A stretch of DNA of 64,000 nucleotides from Eonycteris spelaea (lineage: Eukaryota; Chordata; Mammalia; Chiroptera; Pteropodidae), in contig PUFA01000204.1 in assembly GCA_003508835.1 (NCBI GenBank), positions 2,046,001 through 2,110,000 on the forward strand, in the 5' to 3' direction. The position numbers and the translations under genes are program-made. The notes beneath the pieces are model-generated. The model did not search any database and was not told the origin of the DNA. It saw nothing but the letters and a program-made list of their open reading frames with translations. Shown one piece after another: positions 35,641 to 47,110 of the stretch (position 1 is its first letter; each line of letters starts with the position of its first letter).

Positions 35641-36969
35641 AAGTTAATGGAACTGAAGTATGGATTGTCAATGAAAGCTTCACACCTGTTTCAGTTTTTC
35701 ATCTTTCCTTCTATCATGCTCTGTCCTCCCTGTCCCTCTACTATAGTGTCTAGTAGGGTACTTCTTTGCCCTACCTAGTAGAGGCTGAACAGATATGGCT
35801 GCAGGAGGCTAATGGCAGGGTGCCCAAGAGTGGAGAGAGTACAAATTCCCTGCGCTGATCTTTCATCGATAGACTCCTACACCCACAGATGAAGGCGTAT
35901 TAAGAAGAGTGGGTGTGCAGAGATATTATAATGCCACATTTAAAATTTGTCTACTTGCTTTTATATGTAAATCAGTTTCTTTGGTATTTTGATTCAAAGT
36001 TGCTCATAAACCCACATCTACCTTGTAAAATGAGGTTAACTGCTAAATAATTATGATGATAATACTTGTGATTCATATGTGAAATAGCCAAGCAATTATT
36101 TTATATATTAGAAGCAAATAGGTCCAAACTTGACAGTATTTGATCTAACACTTAACAGAAAGTTTGAAAGGAAACTAGTTTTATTCTATGCATGAGCAAT
36201 AAATCTAACATTTGGTATTGTACACTACTGTGAACTTTAGCAGTAGTACTAAACAGAATTTGTTACAGTTGTCATTGGAAGCCTCCAAACAAGAATGTAG
36301 AACAGTGCTCTGGCCCTTAGGCCATTTAAAACCTGTTCTTCTGACCAGAACAACTAAAAGATCCAACATAGAATGCTGAAGTCTATAATTAACATTTTTT
36401 TTCCTTTTCATATCCCATTTTGCTGCTTTAGAACAGCAAAATGCTTCTGGCATTAATTTCATATAATTATGTATCACAAAAAATGTTACATAAAATAAAA
36501 ATTAACATTTTAAAAAGTGATTTAGGGAATTCCCTAAAAATGCAGGCAACCGTAGCACTGAGAATCTCAAACAAGTGATACTGATAAAGCAAAACTTGTC
36601 CTCAAAATGAAATCAAGTTTTAAAAGTATTTATAAAGTACTTATAATACACTCAGTCCCCCATGTTATAGGTTGTGAGTTAGGGAAGGTATGTAATGCAT
36701 CTATATATGTAAGAGGAATAAGAAATACAATACTTATTAACATTTTGTCTGGTGCATAGAATTTGTACATAAAACTATAAGACATGAGGCAAATGCCATG
36801 TATAATATCCACATTAGATTACATTTCAGAATAGATCTGCCTTCTGTTTTACTTTAGCTAAGATTAAAATTAGCCTGTGTTTTCTGAATTTCAAAGCTGG
36901 TGGCCAGGGTAAATATTTCACACACGTTGTATGACAAAAGAAAATCACCCTTACATTTAAAAACTGAAT
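35641..36969. other. Unassigned sequence
   Basis: 35641-35960 has a more mixed base composition than its surroundings, with no frame or repeat recognised. The rest is AT-rich. The 90-codon minus-strand frame at 36205-36477 has no recognisable domain. Confidence 0.4.
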
Positions 36970-37039
36970 GTGCATAACAAAAACACATTGTGTGTATGTA
37001 TCGTGCATAACAAAAACACATTGTGTGTATGTATCGTGC
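36970..37039. repeat. 33-bp perfect tandem duplication
   Basis: Two identical 33-bp units at 36970-37002 and 37003-37035, each beginning 'gtgcataacaaaaacacatt', followed by the first four bases of a third. Because 33 is a multiple of three, open frames on both strands pass through it with a repeated 11-residue peptide. Confidence 0.97.
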
Positions 37040-38080
37040 TTTGTTAGGATCAAAGATGGTTCCAGCAGGCATAGTGGAATACACAACATGAATCATGTGA
37101 ATGGCCTAACGACACAACCATGCCAACATGCTGTGTTGAATCACTTAGTCATTTTCTCAACTTCTACTGAGCTGTGGCTATTTACCTGCCGAGTGCTAGA
37201 TGCTGGTTCATGTGCCCAGCATGGTGTAGTCTCAAAACTGAAAAGCACTTGTCTTACCATCTATAAAGCCATGTTTCCAGGTGGGTGGATCTTGTTTCCC
37301 CTATAAAGATATCTAGTGCTGAAAAGCCAGTGATCATTCAATAAATGTTTATGGAGTTTATGGAAATGAATAAAATGTGATGAAATTTGTAGAATTTGAA
37401 AGTTTTGGTTACATCAGCATTGAGTTGCACTCCAATATTCCATGTCAACCTATACATGAAAATAAATTCCATTTAACTTCATATTAATTCCTTTAAAATT
37501 TATTTTCCTGTCATGTTCAGAATTTATTCTACATTTAGATATCGATATTTTCTATCAACTTAAAAACAGAACTGAAATTATAGTCGGACAATTTGACTGT
37601 GAATATAGAAGTTGGAAACAGCTATAAAATTAATTTGATCAATGAAGGGTCATTTGAAATAGGATCTGGGTCTCCTTTTACTCGAATATTATATTCTAAA
37701 TATGGAGATGTTCTTCATAGGCTTTTAAAGGAACGTAGCTAACTCTATTTCCTAGGGGGAAAAAGTTGTTTTTGTTCTTTTTTAAAAATTTTAATGGGAT
37801 AGTCTCAGTGAACTGTTTTACATTTTTGTTAAGTATATATAATATTTTATAAATAAAGTTATGAACTAAATTGACTTGGACAGTTCACCACTTAAATATA
37901 TCTATTATGAGAGCATTATAACATAACCCTTCTGCAAAGTGCATAATCACCTTGTCATTTGGATTTTCCAGAGTAGTAATACCTTATTAACAGATGCATG
38001 CTATTTCCTTTGTTAATAATTTTATGACAGAAAAATAAAGTAATGTAATAAATACATTATATATAGTATACAAGACATAA
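37040..38080. other. AT-rich unassigned sequence
   Basis: Parts of 37140-37345 may be a very decayed L2 ('ctgccgagtgctagatgctg', 'ttcaataaatgtttatgg'), but the match is weak. Nothing else was recognised. Confidence 0.35.
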
Positions 38081-38081
38081 T

Positions 38082-38160
38082 ACACATATATGTGTGTGTG
38101 CACGCAATACATAATACATATATATGTGTATGTACATACACGCACGCACACACACACATA
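38082..38160. repeat. Alternating TG/TA/CA tract with palindrome
   Basis: Almost entirely alternating pyrimidine-purine steps. It holds a 16-bp perfect palindrome (GTGTATGTACATACAC, 38126-38141). Outer arms (38087-38105 and about 38142-38160) pair at 16 of 19 positions. Confidence 0.9.
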
Positions 38161-38249
38161 AAATAATGAGATCTAGGAAAAATAGTCAAGGACACAGGTT
38201 TTCCCTAAGGTACACCTAACTCAAAGGCAGCCACCCAATTTCATGTTGG

Positions 38250-38458
38250 CCTAGCACTGCTGTCTAGAAACAAGGCTTGTGGTCTCTGCTTAGTCACCAT
38301 CTCTCCCACTAACATTCTTGTTAATGCAGGTAACAATAACCGTAAACTGCAGGAGAGATGAAATTCGTCTGTCTTCTTCATTGCTTTATGTTCCTCCTTT
38401 AAAACAGCTCTAGGGACAAGGTAGGAGCTCAATAAATATTTGTTGAATAAGCAAATCT
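38250..38458 (+). repeat. L2 LINE 3' end
   Basis: The tail 'ctctagggacaaggtaggag' and 'ctcaataaatatttgttgaa' is the sense L2 terminus. Upstream to about 38250 is more decayed. The minus-strand frame here is repeat-derived. Confidence 0.65.
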
Positions 38459-38849
38459 TCATTAAAAAGGCACTTCTGCTCAAAATTGTTCCTTGAGGTA
38501 TCGTATTAGGTTTGTATAACCCACAAACAAATTCTAAGAGCTATAAACTGAGTTTTGATAGCTGAGGTTTGACTTGAGCTGCATTAAGCAATAAATCTTC
38601 AGAAATGGGGGAAGCAGAAAGAAGAAATATTAAGTATCCCTGATATGAAATTTCTAAAAAGTTTTAGAACTTCATTTTCATTTAGATAAAATTATTCTAA
38701 AGTCAACAGGCACAAGTTTCTTAAAGAAAGTGACAGGAAAAATGTAACCTGTAATCTTGGTCAAAGGCAAACCACTTAAATTTCCCTCTGGAATTTCTAA
38801 AACAATGAAACAAAAGAAAGAAAAAATTAATTCAAATTAATTAATTTTC

Positions 38850-38915
38850 CTGTGTGTCATACACATGTGTGTATGTGTGTATATGTATTATACATAGATA
38901 TACAGATATATCTTG
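38850..38915. repeat. TG/TA-rich microsatellite
   Basis: 'catacacatgtgtgtatgtg' and 'tgtatatgtattatacatag': imperfect dinucleotide repeat. Confidence 0.85.
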
Positions 38916-39566
38916 TACAGTGTTCACTCAGAGGTCTGACTAGATTTTGGAAAACCTCTACTTACGTGCTATTTTAAATCTTTATTTTTTAAATTATTAT
39001 CACAGGTTGTATCGTCCCACAATGACCACCTGTAGTAGAAGTTTACCTTTACATGCTTCTGCACCAGCTCTTTATAATTACGAAATCTTAGAATTAAAAA
39101 ACTATTGACAGTCACTAGGAAGAGTATGTTTTCTAATATTATTGAACTGAAATTAAGGTTTACAAATCCATATCTTGTAAGTCTGTTTAATATGAATCCT
39201 CTAGGGGTGGAGCATCCTCAGTGATCTTATAAAATCCAGCCTTTGAAGTTGTACTCTTTGAACTTGGAGACTCAGAATCCTAGCAACCATTCTAAGGTGA
39301 GAAGAACCAGCGACACTTGGACTAAGAAGTGAGCAAACCAGCTTCTCTTTACACAAGCGTATTGTCAGGAACACTGAGTTTCTTTAAGTATAAAATGTCA
39401 AACCAATAGGGGTAATTTTACAGGATGATCCCCAGAGATTCTACTAATGGGGAGAATATGGCAAAGAACAGTAACTAAAAGGAGGGGTAACGCTACTAAA
39501 ATAATGCAAACTAAGGGCACCAATGGCTCCATGCTATCATCTTGGAGGCAGTAATCATGTTGGGCA
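38916..39566. other. Unassigned sequence
   Basis: No gene or repeat recognised. A 63-codon minus frame (39398-39589) has a hydrophobic stretch but overlaps the MER5A element and is likely chance. Confidence 0.4.
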
Positions 39567-39712
39567 AGGGATTCTAAAACAGTATACATCAGAATACCCT
39601 CATAATTTCTGATTTAGGAGGTGTGGGGTGGGGCCTGAGAATTTGCATTTCTACAGAGTTCCTGGATAATCCTGATGCTGCTGGTCCAAGGACCACACTT
39701 TGAGAACCACTG
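39567..39712 (-). mobile_element. MER5A-like hAT DNA transposon
   Basis: Antisense MER5A text: 'atttctgatttaggaggtgt', 'gggtggggcctgagaatttg', 'catttctacagagttcctgg', 'tgatgctgctggtccaagga' and 'ccacactttgagaaccactg'. Length (~146 bp) is slightly less than the family's ~190 bp. MER5A is non-autonomous and was mobilised by Charlie-type hAT transposase. It is inactive. Confidence 0.9.
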
Positions 39713-39734
39713 CCTTAGACTATTTCTGTATTCT

Positions 39735-39848
39735 TATTAAAATATTTATTGAGTGCCTATATGTGCTATATGCTGTGCCACATGCTGGAGGTAGAAAGGA
39801 ATAAAATGCAGTCAGTACTTGTTTCAAGAAACTGTACTATGCTAGTTC
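39735..39848 (-). repeat. L2 LINE fragment, antisense
   Basis: 'aatatttattgagtgcctat', 'atgtgctatatgctgtgcca' and 'catgctggaggtagaaagga' match the antisense L2 3' end. Confidence 0.75.
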
Positions 39849-42800
39849 TAAAAGCCAACAATTTGGACCTTCTTGTAAACAAAGTTTAAAAATATATTAT
39901 ATTGCCTTTAAATAAAGCCAGGATGTTTCTAATTAGTTCCAAATGCTTTAGGAAAACATGTAGTAATCCTACATTGGCAAATGCCTGGGTATATTCTTCA
40001 TTCTTCTGGATTTCATTGGCATATGCAAATAATTGTTAAAGTAACTTCTTCATTTATATGTACACTATTCATGTATTTTCTCTTTCATAAACTCTACCAT
40101 ATAAAACAAGAAAGAATTTATATAAGTACTTTTCTATATGCAATCAAAAACGTGTTTATATAGGTAATTATCAACTGACAGAAAAGAACAACATTTAGTC
40201 AGGTAACACTTTGGGATTCTGTGCTTTACATTCAGACTTCTGCAATACTGTGGAAAAAGTGAATGACAAGTAAGATATATGCTTAGTCACAGGCATGTGG
40301 GTGGCCCATACCTAACTGTTTAACACTACCTATCAGCTGAATCACAGAATTAGTGAACCTGCTTTTGAGGTGGCTACTCAAGCTTCTGTTTCTAACAGAG
40401 ATGTGTTGGCTTGCCATACTATTTGTGGCATAAAAGAAAAGAAAAAAATAAAGCATATATGAAATTTTATGATCCGTAGATCCGCTAAAGAATTAAGGAT
40501 ATACTTAATTCTTATACTTCTTTGGTGTATTTTCTCTGATGAAATTAAAACAGTCCTCTCATTTCAAATTATTATTAAGCTATTTTAAAAGTCTGGAAGA
40601 ACTAACTCATGAAGAGAATAGATAATCTGTTTAACATCACAGAAAAAATAAACTACAGTGAGAGGAAATATTCAGATATTTGATTACATTAACCAACAAC
40701 TAATTTGTGACCTTAATTTTGGTAACATTTCTTAGGTAAATTGATGTTTGAGAATAACAACTGGTTTTCTTTGAAAGAAAAAATAGATCAGGGAAGAATT
40801 ACAACATGCTGATTTTCAACAGAAAAAATAAAGGCAGGTATATCCTTTCCTATCACTACCACTTCACATGGCTATTTTCATATTTTGTTTCATGAAGGCT
40901 GGTTATAGAGAAATTGGAGCATGAATCACTTTTTATTTTTCCTTATCCTTGTCCCTTCTTTCAAATTCCAAATGTGTTTTTTATTCTTTGAAGGCCTCAT
41001 TTTCAGGTAGCAAGGGAACTAGGAACTGACCTCTGAAATATTTGCTGATGGTGATTTAAACAATTAACCTTGCTAGAAATATTGACATTATGAAAGTGAA
41101 CTCCAAACTTGTAAATGAAAAAGACAGTTTTAGAGGTAGCATGACAGCCAGTGGGGTAGGGTCAAGGTTAAGGGGTTCTTTCCAGGATTTCATCATTGCA
41201 TTCTAGCAGTCTGACAGGTATGTTTCCTCACTGATTTGACTATAAAGAAAGATTTATTCCTTAAACATACAGGATAAGAATAACCTTTTCCCATTCACTT
41301 TCCCAGAGGCAACTTATAGAGCTAGAGATAATAACAGTGCTAGGTGGCAACTTTAGAATTTAAAGCTTTTCTAAAATTCTATGATGTCACCAAAGAGCAG
41401 GGTACATTCTTAGACACCAGTCTTATATTTTAGGTCTATGCACAGGAACTATGAAACTTGCTGATTGTAGGAGCTGAGCGTACAAAATCTCTTACACTCC
41501 TACTCAGGGTATTCCCCTATTTTTCTACCTCCCTCATTATCTACTGTCTCCTTATCTGCGGTAAACTGTGAAAGACTTCTCACCCCAGGTTTGTACTAAT
41601 CTGAACTCTTCCCAGAAGGTCAGAAAATTTGTCTCAATAAGTCTTAACTATATAGTACAATTCTCCTGGAGGAATCCACAAATTAGTTATTAAAAAATAA
41701 AAAACTCAGTTAAAACCAGCAATGAATTTATTTGCTAAAATCAATGCAGTGGAATAAAAACGTTTCCTAAACAGATACTGAATTCAATTGAATTAAACCA
41801 TTATATGATCTCGTTTAACCCTGAGCACAAGGTTTTACATCTTTATTTTAATTGATTCGTGTTACATGAACTGATGACTTCACCTCTTTCCTTTATATCT
41901 GAGAAATTATAGTAGGAGAAGGAAATTCGTTGCACCCTGTCCTCCGAAAAAATTTTAAGTTGAGAATGGCCTTGTCGCTGGGAGAGCTGAAGGTACAGCA
42001 ACGACTTTGAGAAAATCCAAATAATACTATTAAGGGAGTGGAAGTTAATGCTACTCCCAAGCCCCCACCCCCAAAAGCGAAGCCACAGGAAAATGGAACA
42101 TTCACCCACAGGCACTGGCCTAAGTCTTCCTTTGGCCCCTGCTTCCCCTTCTGTTTAGTTATATCCCTACTTGGGCTTTGTAGCTCTGTGTTCCAGGAAA
42201 ATAGTGGGGCTCAGGCCTGGAACCAAGTCCCTTACTTTCTTGTACAGGGGTCAATTCATAATAAAATTATTTAACAACTCATAAGGAGAATTTAAAATGT
42301 ATTATTTGGATGATGCACAGTTAATTACATGCTTTTCCAATTGCTCCCTACTATTAAATTGGTGGGTTATTAGGAGACATATTCACTTTTCAAGTCACTA
42401 AAAGCCTATCTTTTGGTTACAGCTTGTTAGAAAGAGACACAGTTTTTATAAGCACATGTTACTAGTTTTTTAGGCTCTGATACTAAACTGTCTTTTGGTC
42501 TTAAGGATCATAGCACTTATTATACAACAAACTTGCTCCTGGGTAACTTACAATAAACACTCACAGGGTACCCCATAAATATCTATAAAGTACAGAACTT
42601 TATCAAAAAAAAAAAAAGTACAATCTGTGCCTTCTAGATGCATTAGATATACAATACTGACAAAAGAGGATTTGCACTATATCTAGTCACAAACATATAA
42701 TCAATAAAACAAACATAATTATTAGGCTGATTTCTATCCAGTCATCAGGGAATGATGACAAGTTAAAATCAAATAATGATGAAATATTTCCAGAAATAAT

Positions 42801-43064
42801 TTATAAACTGATCATCACACAGCAAGCATTATCTTCAGCTCATTCTTAACAATAATCTCAAAATTAGTACGAGGGTGAACTATTAATATTTGTAAAAGAG
42901 TTACTTAGGTATAATGCAGATAACTATGAAGGTTCTCCATAAAATATCTGCTCAATTAAATTCAGGGGCAAGATCATATCATTTAAGATACACAGGTTTG
43001 CAGATAAAAGTCTTAAAATCAAGCCAAAAAAAAAAAAAAGCAAAAAAAACAATAACCACAATAT
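39849..43064. other. Largely unassigned sequence
   Basis: No gene is supported. Overlapping frames at 41843-42274 on both strands surround a C/A-rich patch ('aagcccccacccccaaaagc' near 42058) and show no domain. Short A-runs occur at 42606-42617 and 43027-43039. No repeat family was recognised with confidence. Confidence 0.35.
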
Positions 43065-43138
43065 TTTTTCCATTTCACAGATAAGGAAATGGAGAGTTAG
43101 AAAGGATAAGTCACTTGCCCTGCTATAACTGAAACTGT
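43065..43138 (-). repeat. MIR SINE fragment
   Basis: 'tccatttcacagataaggaa' followed by 'atggagagttagaaaggata' and 'agtcacttgccctgctataa' is the antisense MIR centre. Related decayed text may extend left to about 42815, interrupted by A-rich sequence. Confidence 0.75.
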
Positions 43139-45190
43139 TAAAAATGTAAACACGCACATTCTCAATGAAATGTCCAGTATTAAAATACTGGTACACATTG
43201 ATTATTGAAGAAAAAATTTAAGATTACATAAAGACATTTTTAAATAAAAAAATGATTTAAGTATATAATATTATTGGCAATAGTTGTCTTAATATCTACA
43301 AAAGTTTTCCCAAGATATGGTGTATTGTATTTGAGTTGATTTCCTTCCAAGAACCTACTAAAGTATATTAGGTAATAAAAAATAAAACATAATATTTTTG
43401 TTAATCTTAAACCATATGCCATATAACTCTCCCAAATCTACTTCTGTATTGTGATAGAATGCAAACATTAAATAAGAACCCCCCGGGAGGATCACAAATA
43501 ATCTTCCATTAAAATTTATCTAGAATGCTATGAAACTAACTGAGGTATGATAAGTTGGAGCTATCTATGCTTGCAAGATGGTTATTCACAGATTTATTGT
43601 ACTTTTGTGGAGTCAAATTCATCAGTTTTAAAAGACCTTTGTAATCATTTGAAATCGCTGCTTTTTGTTGCTTTTCAACCTTAAGAGGGAGAAATGAACA
43701 GCTCAAAAGGTCAACTAGAAAGCAAGTTAGAAATTCAGTTTTACAATTTTTAAGGCAGGGGGTATATGTTTACGCTATAGACTGGTGACTTAAATCAAGT
43801 TTTCTTGATTAGTGATTTCAAAAAAATCATCTACAACTAATATTTATTTAGTAGGATCCTGAGACCAAAAATTTGTTTCGTACATTTGCCCTACCTTATG
43901 ACATGTATTTCTAAGTTTAAGCGACAATGAATTCAGCAGAAGAACACTCATAAATTAGAATGACTAACATTTTCTGTTCTATCTATTGGGCATATGCAGA
44001 CCCTATGAAAGAAACGAAAGTATGTGCAAGCATATACAAAACATTTGTGAAGTATTATTTTAACATTTTTTCCCTACCTCATGAAAGTCTCCTGTTATTA
44101 ACAATTTGAAAACTAAATGAAATATATCATTAATACTTGTATGGGTTTTCAAGAAGTGCCTTTCACTCCACTTTCACATGCATAATTATCTTGATAATTA
44201 AGTTAGTGGCAAGCATCCTTATTTTCAGAGAATTACAGAAGAGAGAAAAATAAGTATTTGCTTTTAGTCATATTACTTATTAATTAAAAGCAATTAGCTG
44301 TGATCAGTAATGCATTTCTAATGCATATTTCTAAAGTTACACTTTTTATTCTGTATAAATTTTAATATATATGGATAATATAATTTTAACATCACAGAAA
44401 TTTTGAAATTAATATTGATTTTTAAAAATTATCATTCACCATTTCAATGAGATTCTGAAATATACAAAGAAATGAACATTAACTAGTCTCTTCAAAGAAA
44501 AGTGTATTTAATTATTAAAAATACCAATCGCAGTTTTAACTTAGAAAAGAAATTATATTCTTTTAAATTTAAAAGAATGAAAAAACTGATCAAAAAACAG
44601 CTGGGAATTCTCCAAATCTTTATACTTCACTGATGCCATGCTTTTACAGTAGTTATCGTAAAAGCGAGAAACAAACTTAAATATGAAAGTCTTGATTTAA
44701 AAATTAAATCAAATTTTTTTTCCTTCTAGTGAGTTGCAAAGGATTGAGTGAGTAGTCAATCACTAATTGACTCTCCTCTTTAAAGATAAAATTATCAAAA
44801 ATGGAATATCAGATATTACCTAATTTAAATAGAGGAGAAAAATTATGTGAAGTACACGGTAAGACAAAATTGGATGGTTTTGTAACAAACTTCATTTTTT
44901 GGCTAACAAGGTTAGTTTTAAAATTTTGTATATTAAAGAACACTACGGAACGGATAACCTTTAGAGTGAATCTGAATGAAACGTACGACACAAAAATTGT
45001 TCTAAAACTTGAACAGGATCTTTTTGAAATATCACTTCACATGCTAACTGGGAGTATCTATGAGTATTTTCTATAAAACTTTCATAGGAGAGGAAGGTAT
45101 TTCTTTAAGAGAGAAGCCACAGTGAGTATCTATCTGTATCAGTCTCTGTACAAGAGAGTTTTCTAGATAATTTAGCACCATCAGGATGGT
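43139..45190. other. AT-rich unassigned sequence
   Basis: A weak MIR-like antisense stretch may lie at 44160-44290. Opposing frames at 44801-45076 and 44809-44991 carry no recognisable domain. Confidence 0.35.
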
Positions 45191-45201
45191 TCTGCTTTCA
45201 G

Positions 45202-45275
45202 TTAGCAATTGATCACTTCAATATAGACAGGAACACTGCCACAGAATACATGAGCTCTGTCGAATATCTGCCCAG
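45202..45275 (+). other. Exon-like interval, unproven
   Basis: A 74-bp interval is bounded on the left by an acceptor-like 'ggttctgctttcag' and on the right by a near-consensus donor 'cccag|gtaagc'. One of the three frames is open across it, which is expected by chance about a third of the time. Its translation matches nothing I know. It lies upstream of the CpG island relative to the plus strand. Listed only because both splice signals are good. Confidence 0.15.
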
Positions 45276-45471
45276 GTAAGCTAGTCATTGTTCTCTCAAT
45301 AACTCCAGTTACAATTTGTTTCATGAATGATAAAAATACTTGACAGTAAAATAATGTACTCCAAAATCGGGTTTCTCCAGCAATAGGTTTTACACAACTC
45401 AATCCATCATCTTGCCTGGTTTTGTCTCCAGATGATAATTTACACAAATTAATTGTACATTTTGTCCCCAA

Positions 45472-45713
45472 GCTTGAAAGGAAAAGAAAAACTTCAGCTT
45501 CTTAACACACTACTATTTTTTAACTTTATTCACCTAGAATAATTGACACTATTTTTCCAACCATTAAACTCGAGTGAATTAGATTCTCACCGTAAAGCAA
45601 GAGCACATCAAAATAATAACGATATAATACGGTCACCATCATTGTCATCTTGCAAATTTTGGACACATCACCAACACATTTCAACAGAATGCAATCACAG
45701 TGAGCCGACTCAC
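45472..45713 (-). other. Possible minus-strand intron at CpG-island shore
   Basis: On the minus strand, 'gcttag|gtgagt' at 45714/45713 is a strong 5' splice site. At 45473, 'tttttcttttcctttcaag' is a strong 3' splice site with a clean pyrimidine tract. Together they define an intron of about 241 nt, transcribed away from the CpG island. An 89-codon open frame follows on the minus strand (45202-45471), but it has no ATG at its start and no recognised domain. This is inference from motifs only. Confidence 0.25.
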
Positions 45714-45799
45714 CTAAGCACTGGGAGTTAACAAGAATTTAGAAATGCAGCCTTCCGATTCACCAGCAGAGGTAAAGGCCCCTTCTTTACCTAACTGAC

Positions 45800-45811
45800 C
45801 TTATATAAAAG
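45800..45811. promoter_or_regulatory. TATA-like box readable on both strands
   Basis: 'cttatataaaag' fits the TATAWAWR consensus in both directions: TATATAAA on plus (45802-45809) and TATATAAG on minus (45807-45800). It lies about 170 bp outside the CpG island. Isolated TATA words are common in AT-rich DNA, so function is not shown. Confidence 0.3.
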
Positions 45812-46853
45812 CAGCAGATAGGTTACTCCCAGTTTCTGCCTCCTTAACCTTAGGCTCCTCCCCAAACACCAAGGCATAAAGTACCGAGACTACACACCCA
45901 CCTTGCACTCCCTGTACTGAGGGACCATGATTTCTCACTCACTTCGGTTAGTCTACAAAGAGCAGTAGCAAAGCTTGAGGGCAAGAATGGGGGTCCGCAA
46001 CACGCTAACGCTCCCTATGAACACCGAGTGGGAGAGGGCCGCCTTCTCCGTTCCCGACGACTCTCTCCCCCAGCCCCCACTCGGCTCAGAGCCAGCAGAA
46101 TGCTTAAGGGCACCGGGGCTGGATGACCCCAAGGGCGCCCCTAGCTTAAACTGTCACCACGACCCCACCAAGATTGCCGCCTAGGTTCTGCAGACGGAGC
46201 AGAACTCCACGGCCGCCAGACGGCCACGCACGGGTCCCGCGCTTCTGCCCCCACGGTTCCCCGCGAGTCCCTCCCGGACGCTTGCGCACTCGCCGGGGTG
46301 CTCGGAGGTCCGGATCCTCTCGGACCCCCCACTCAGGGCAGCGCTGGACGCACGGGCGCCCGGGGCGGGACCGCCGCGCTGCGCGCGCCTCGCGTGCCTC
46401 CCTTGCTCTCCGCCGCCGGCTTGCTCGCGCTCCGCCGGACTTCTCCGGGCGCGACCCTCAGCCCCGGACCTGTCCGCGCCGTCCCCGAACGGTGCCCTCC
46501 GCCCACCACCCTTCAGCCAGACACCCCTTTACCAGCGACCCCTCAATCAGTCCCAGTCCCCTCTGACCAAGTCCTCAGCCCGGGTCCCCTCAGCCCTGAC
46601 CGACGTCGGTCCTGGGCGCCTTAGCGCGCCCCCTCCCTCCACGTCCCTCGCCCCGCACACCTCAGCCCGCGCCCCCGTGGCCCGGAGCGCTGCCGGGCAC
46701 CCCCGCTCTGACCTGCGGCGGCCGCGGCGGCGGTGTGGCGCCCCTCTCCGGTGTTCCGGCGGCGGACCGAGCGCCCCAGGCGGCAGCTCCGCGCGGACTC
46801 CGGCTGGGGATCCGAGCGCGGTCGCCCCGCCTGCCCGCGGCCGCGCCGGGCCC

Positions 46854-46872
46854 GGGGCGGGGGCGGGGAGGG
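46854..46872 (+). promoter_or_regulatory. G-quadruplex motif and GC-box cluster
   Basis: Four consecutive G-runs separated by single bases (GGGG-C-GGGGG-C-GGGG-A-GGG), with a fifth run at 46880-46884. This meets the usual G3+N1-7 rule with minimal loops. Overlapping Sp1/KLF GC boxes and an EGR1-type site are embedded. Confidence 0.8.
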
Positions 46873-46935
46873 AGCGGCCGGGGGCGCCCGCGCCCTGGCG
46901 CAGAGTAGGGCCCCTCGCCGCCGGGGCTGCCTCTT

Positions 46936-47110
46936 CTGAGCGCCTACTCTGTGCCCAGCTGCGTTATTTCCTCACAACCACCGCTGGGAGGCGGCCCCGA
47001 ATGGTCCCATTTTACAGAGAAGGGCCGCGAGCGAAGCTCAGAAAGATGCCCCGGTCACGTCAGGGTAGAGCCAGGGTGTGGGGTTCCGGAGTCCGCCCTC
47101 TCCTTCCAGG
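46936..47110 (-). repeat. MIR SINE within CpG-island shore
   Basis: Antisense MIR: 'gagcgcctactctgtgccca', 'ttatttcctcacaaccaccg', 'cccattttacagagaagggc' and 'cagggtagagccagggtgtg' in consensus order. It is unusually GC-rich and CpG-bearing for a MIR, in keeping with protection from methylation-driven decay inside the island. Confidence 0.8.

Noticed and set aside
36826..37306. Three frames with a repeated peptide (CITKTHCVYVS / RYIHTMCFCYA)
   Set aside because: The repetition follows from a 33-bp tandem duplication divisible by three. Open frames on both strands make a real protein unlikely.
42038..42274. Proline/lysine-rich 78-codon frame
   Set aside because: It reflects a local C/A-rich patch, and two other frames overlap it on the opposite strand.
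44160..44290. MIR-like antisense stretch
   Set aside because: Only the general order of short words is similar, so the match is too weak to call.
45202..45471. 89-codon minus-strand frame as a coding exon
   Set aside because: It has no ATG at its start and no recognised homologue, and several repeat-derived frames here are as long. Only the splice-site observation was kept, as a finding.
46174..46624. Overlapping 130- and 108-codon frames in the CpG island
   Set aside because: They start at TTG and GTG, overlap in different frames and have only compositional bias. No ATG occurs on either strand in the core.
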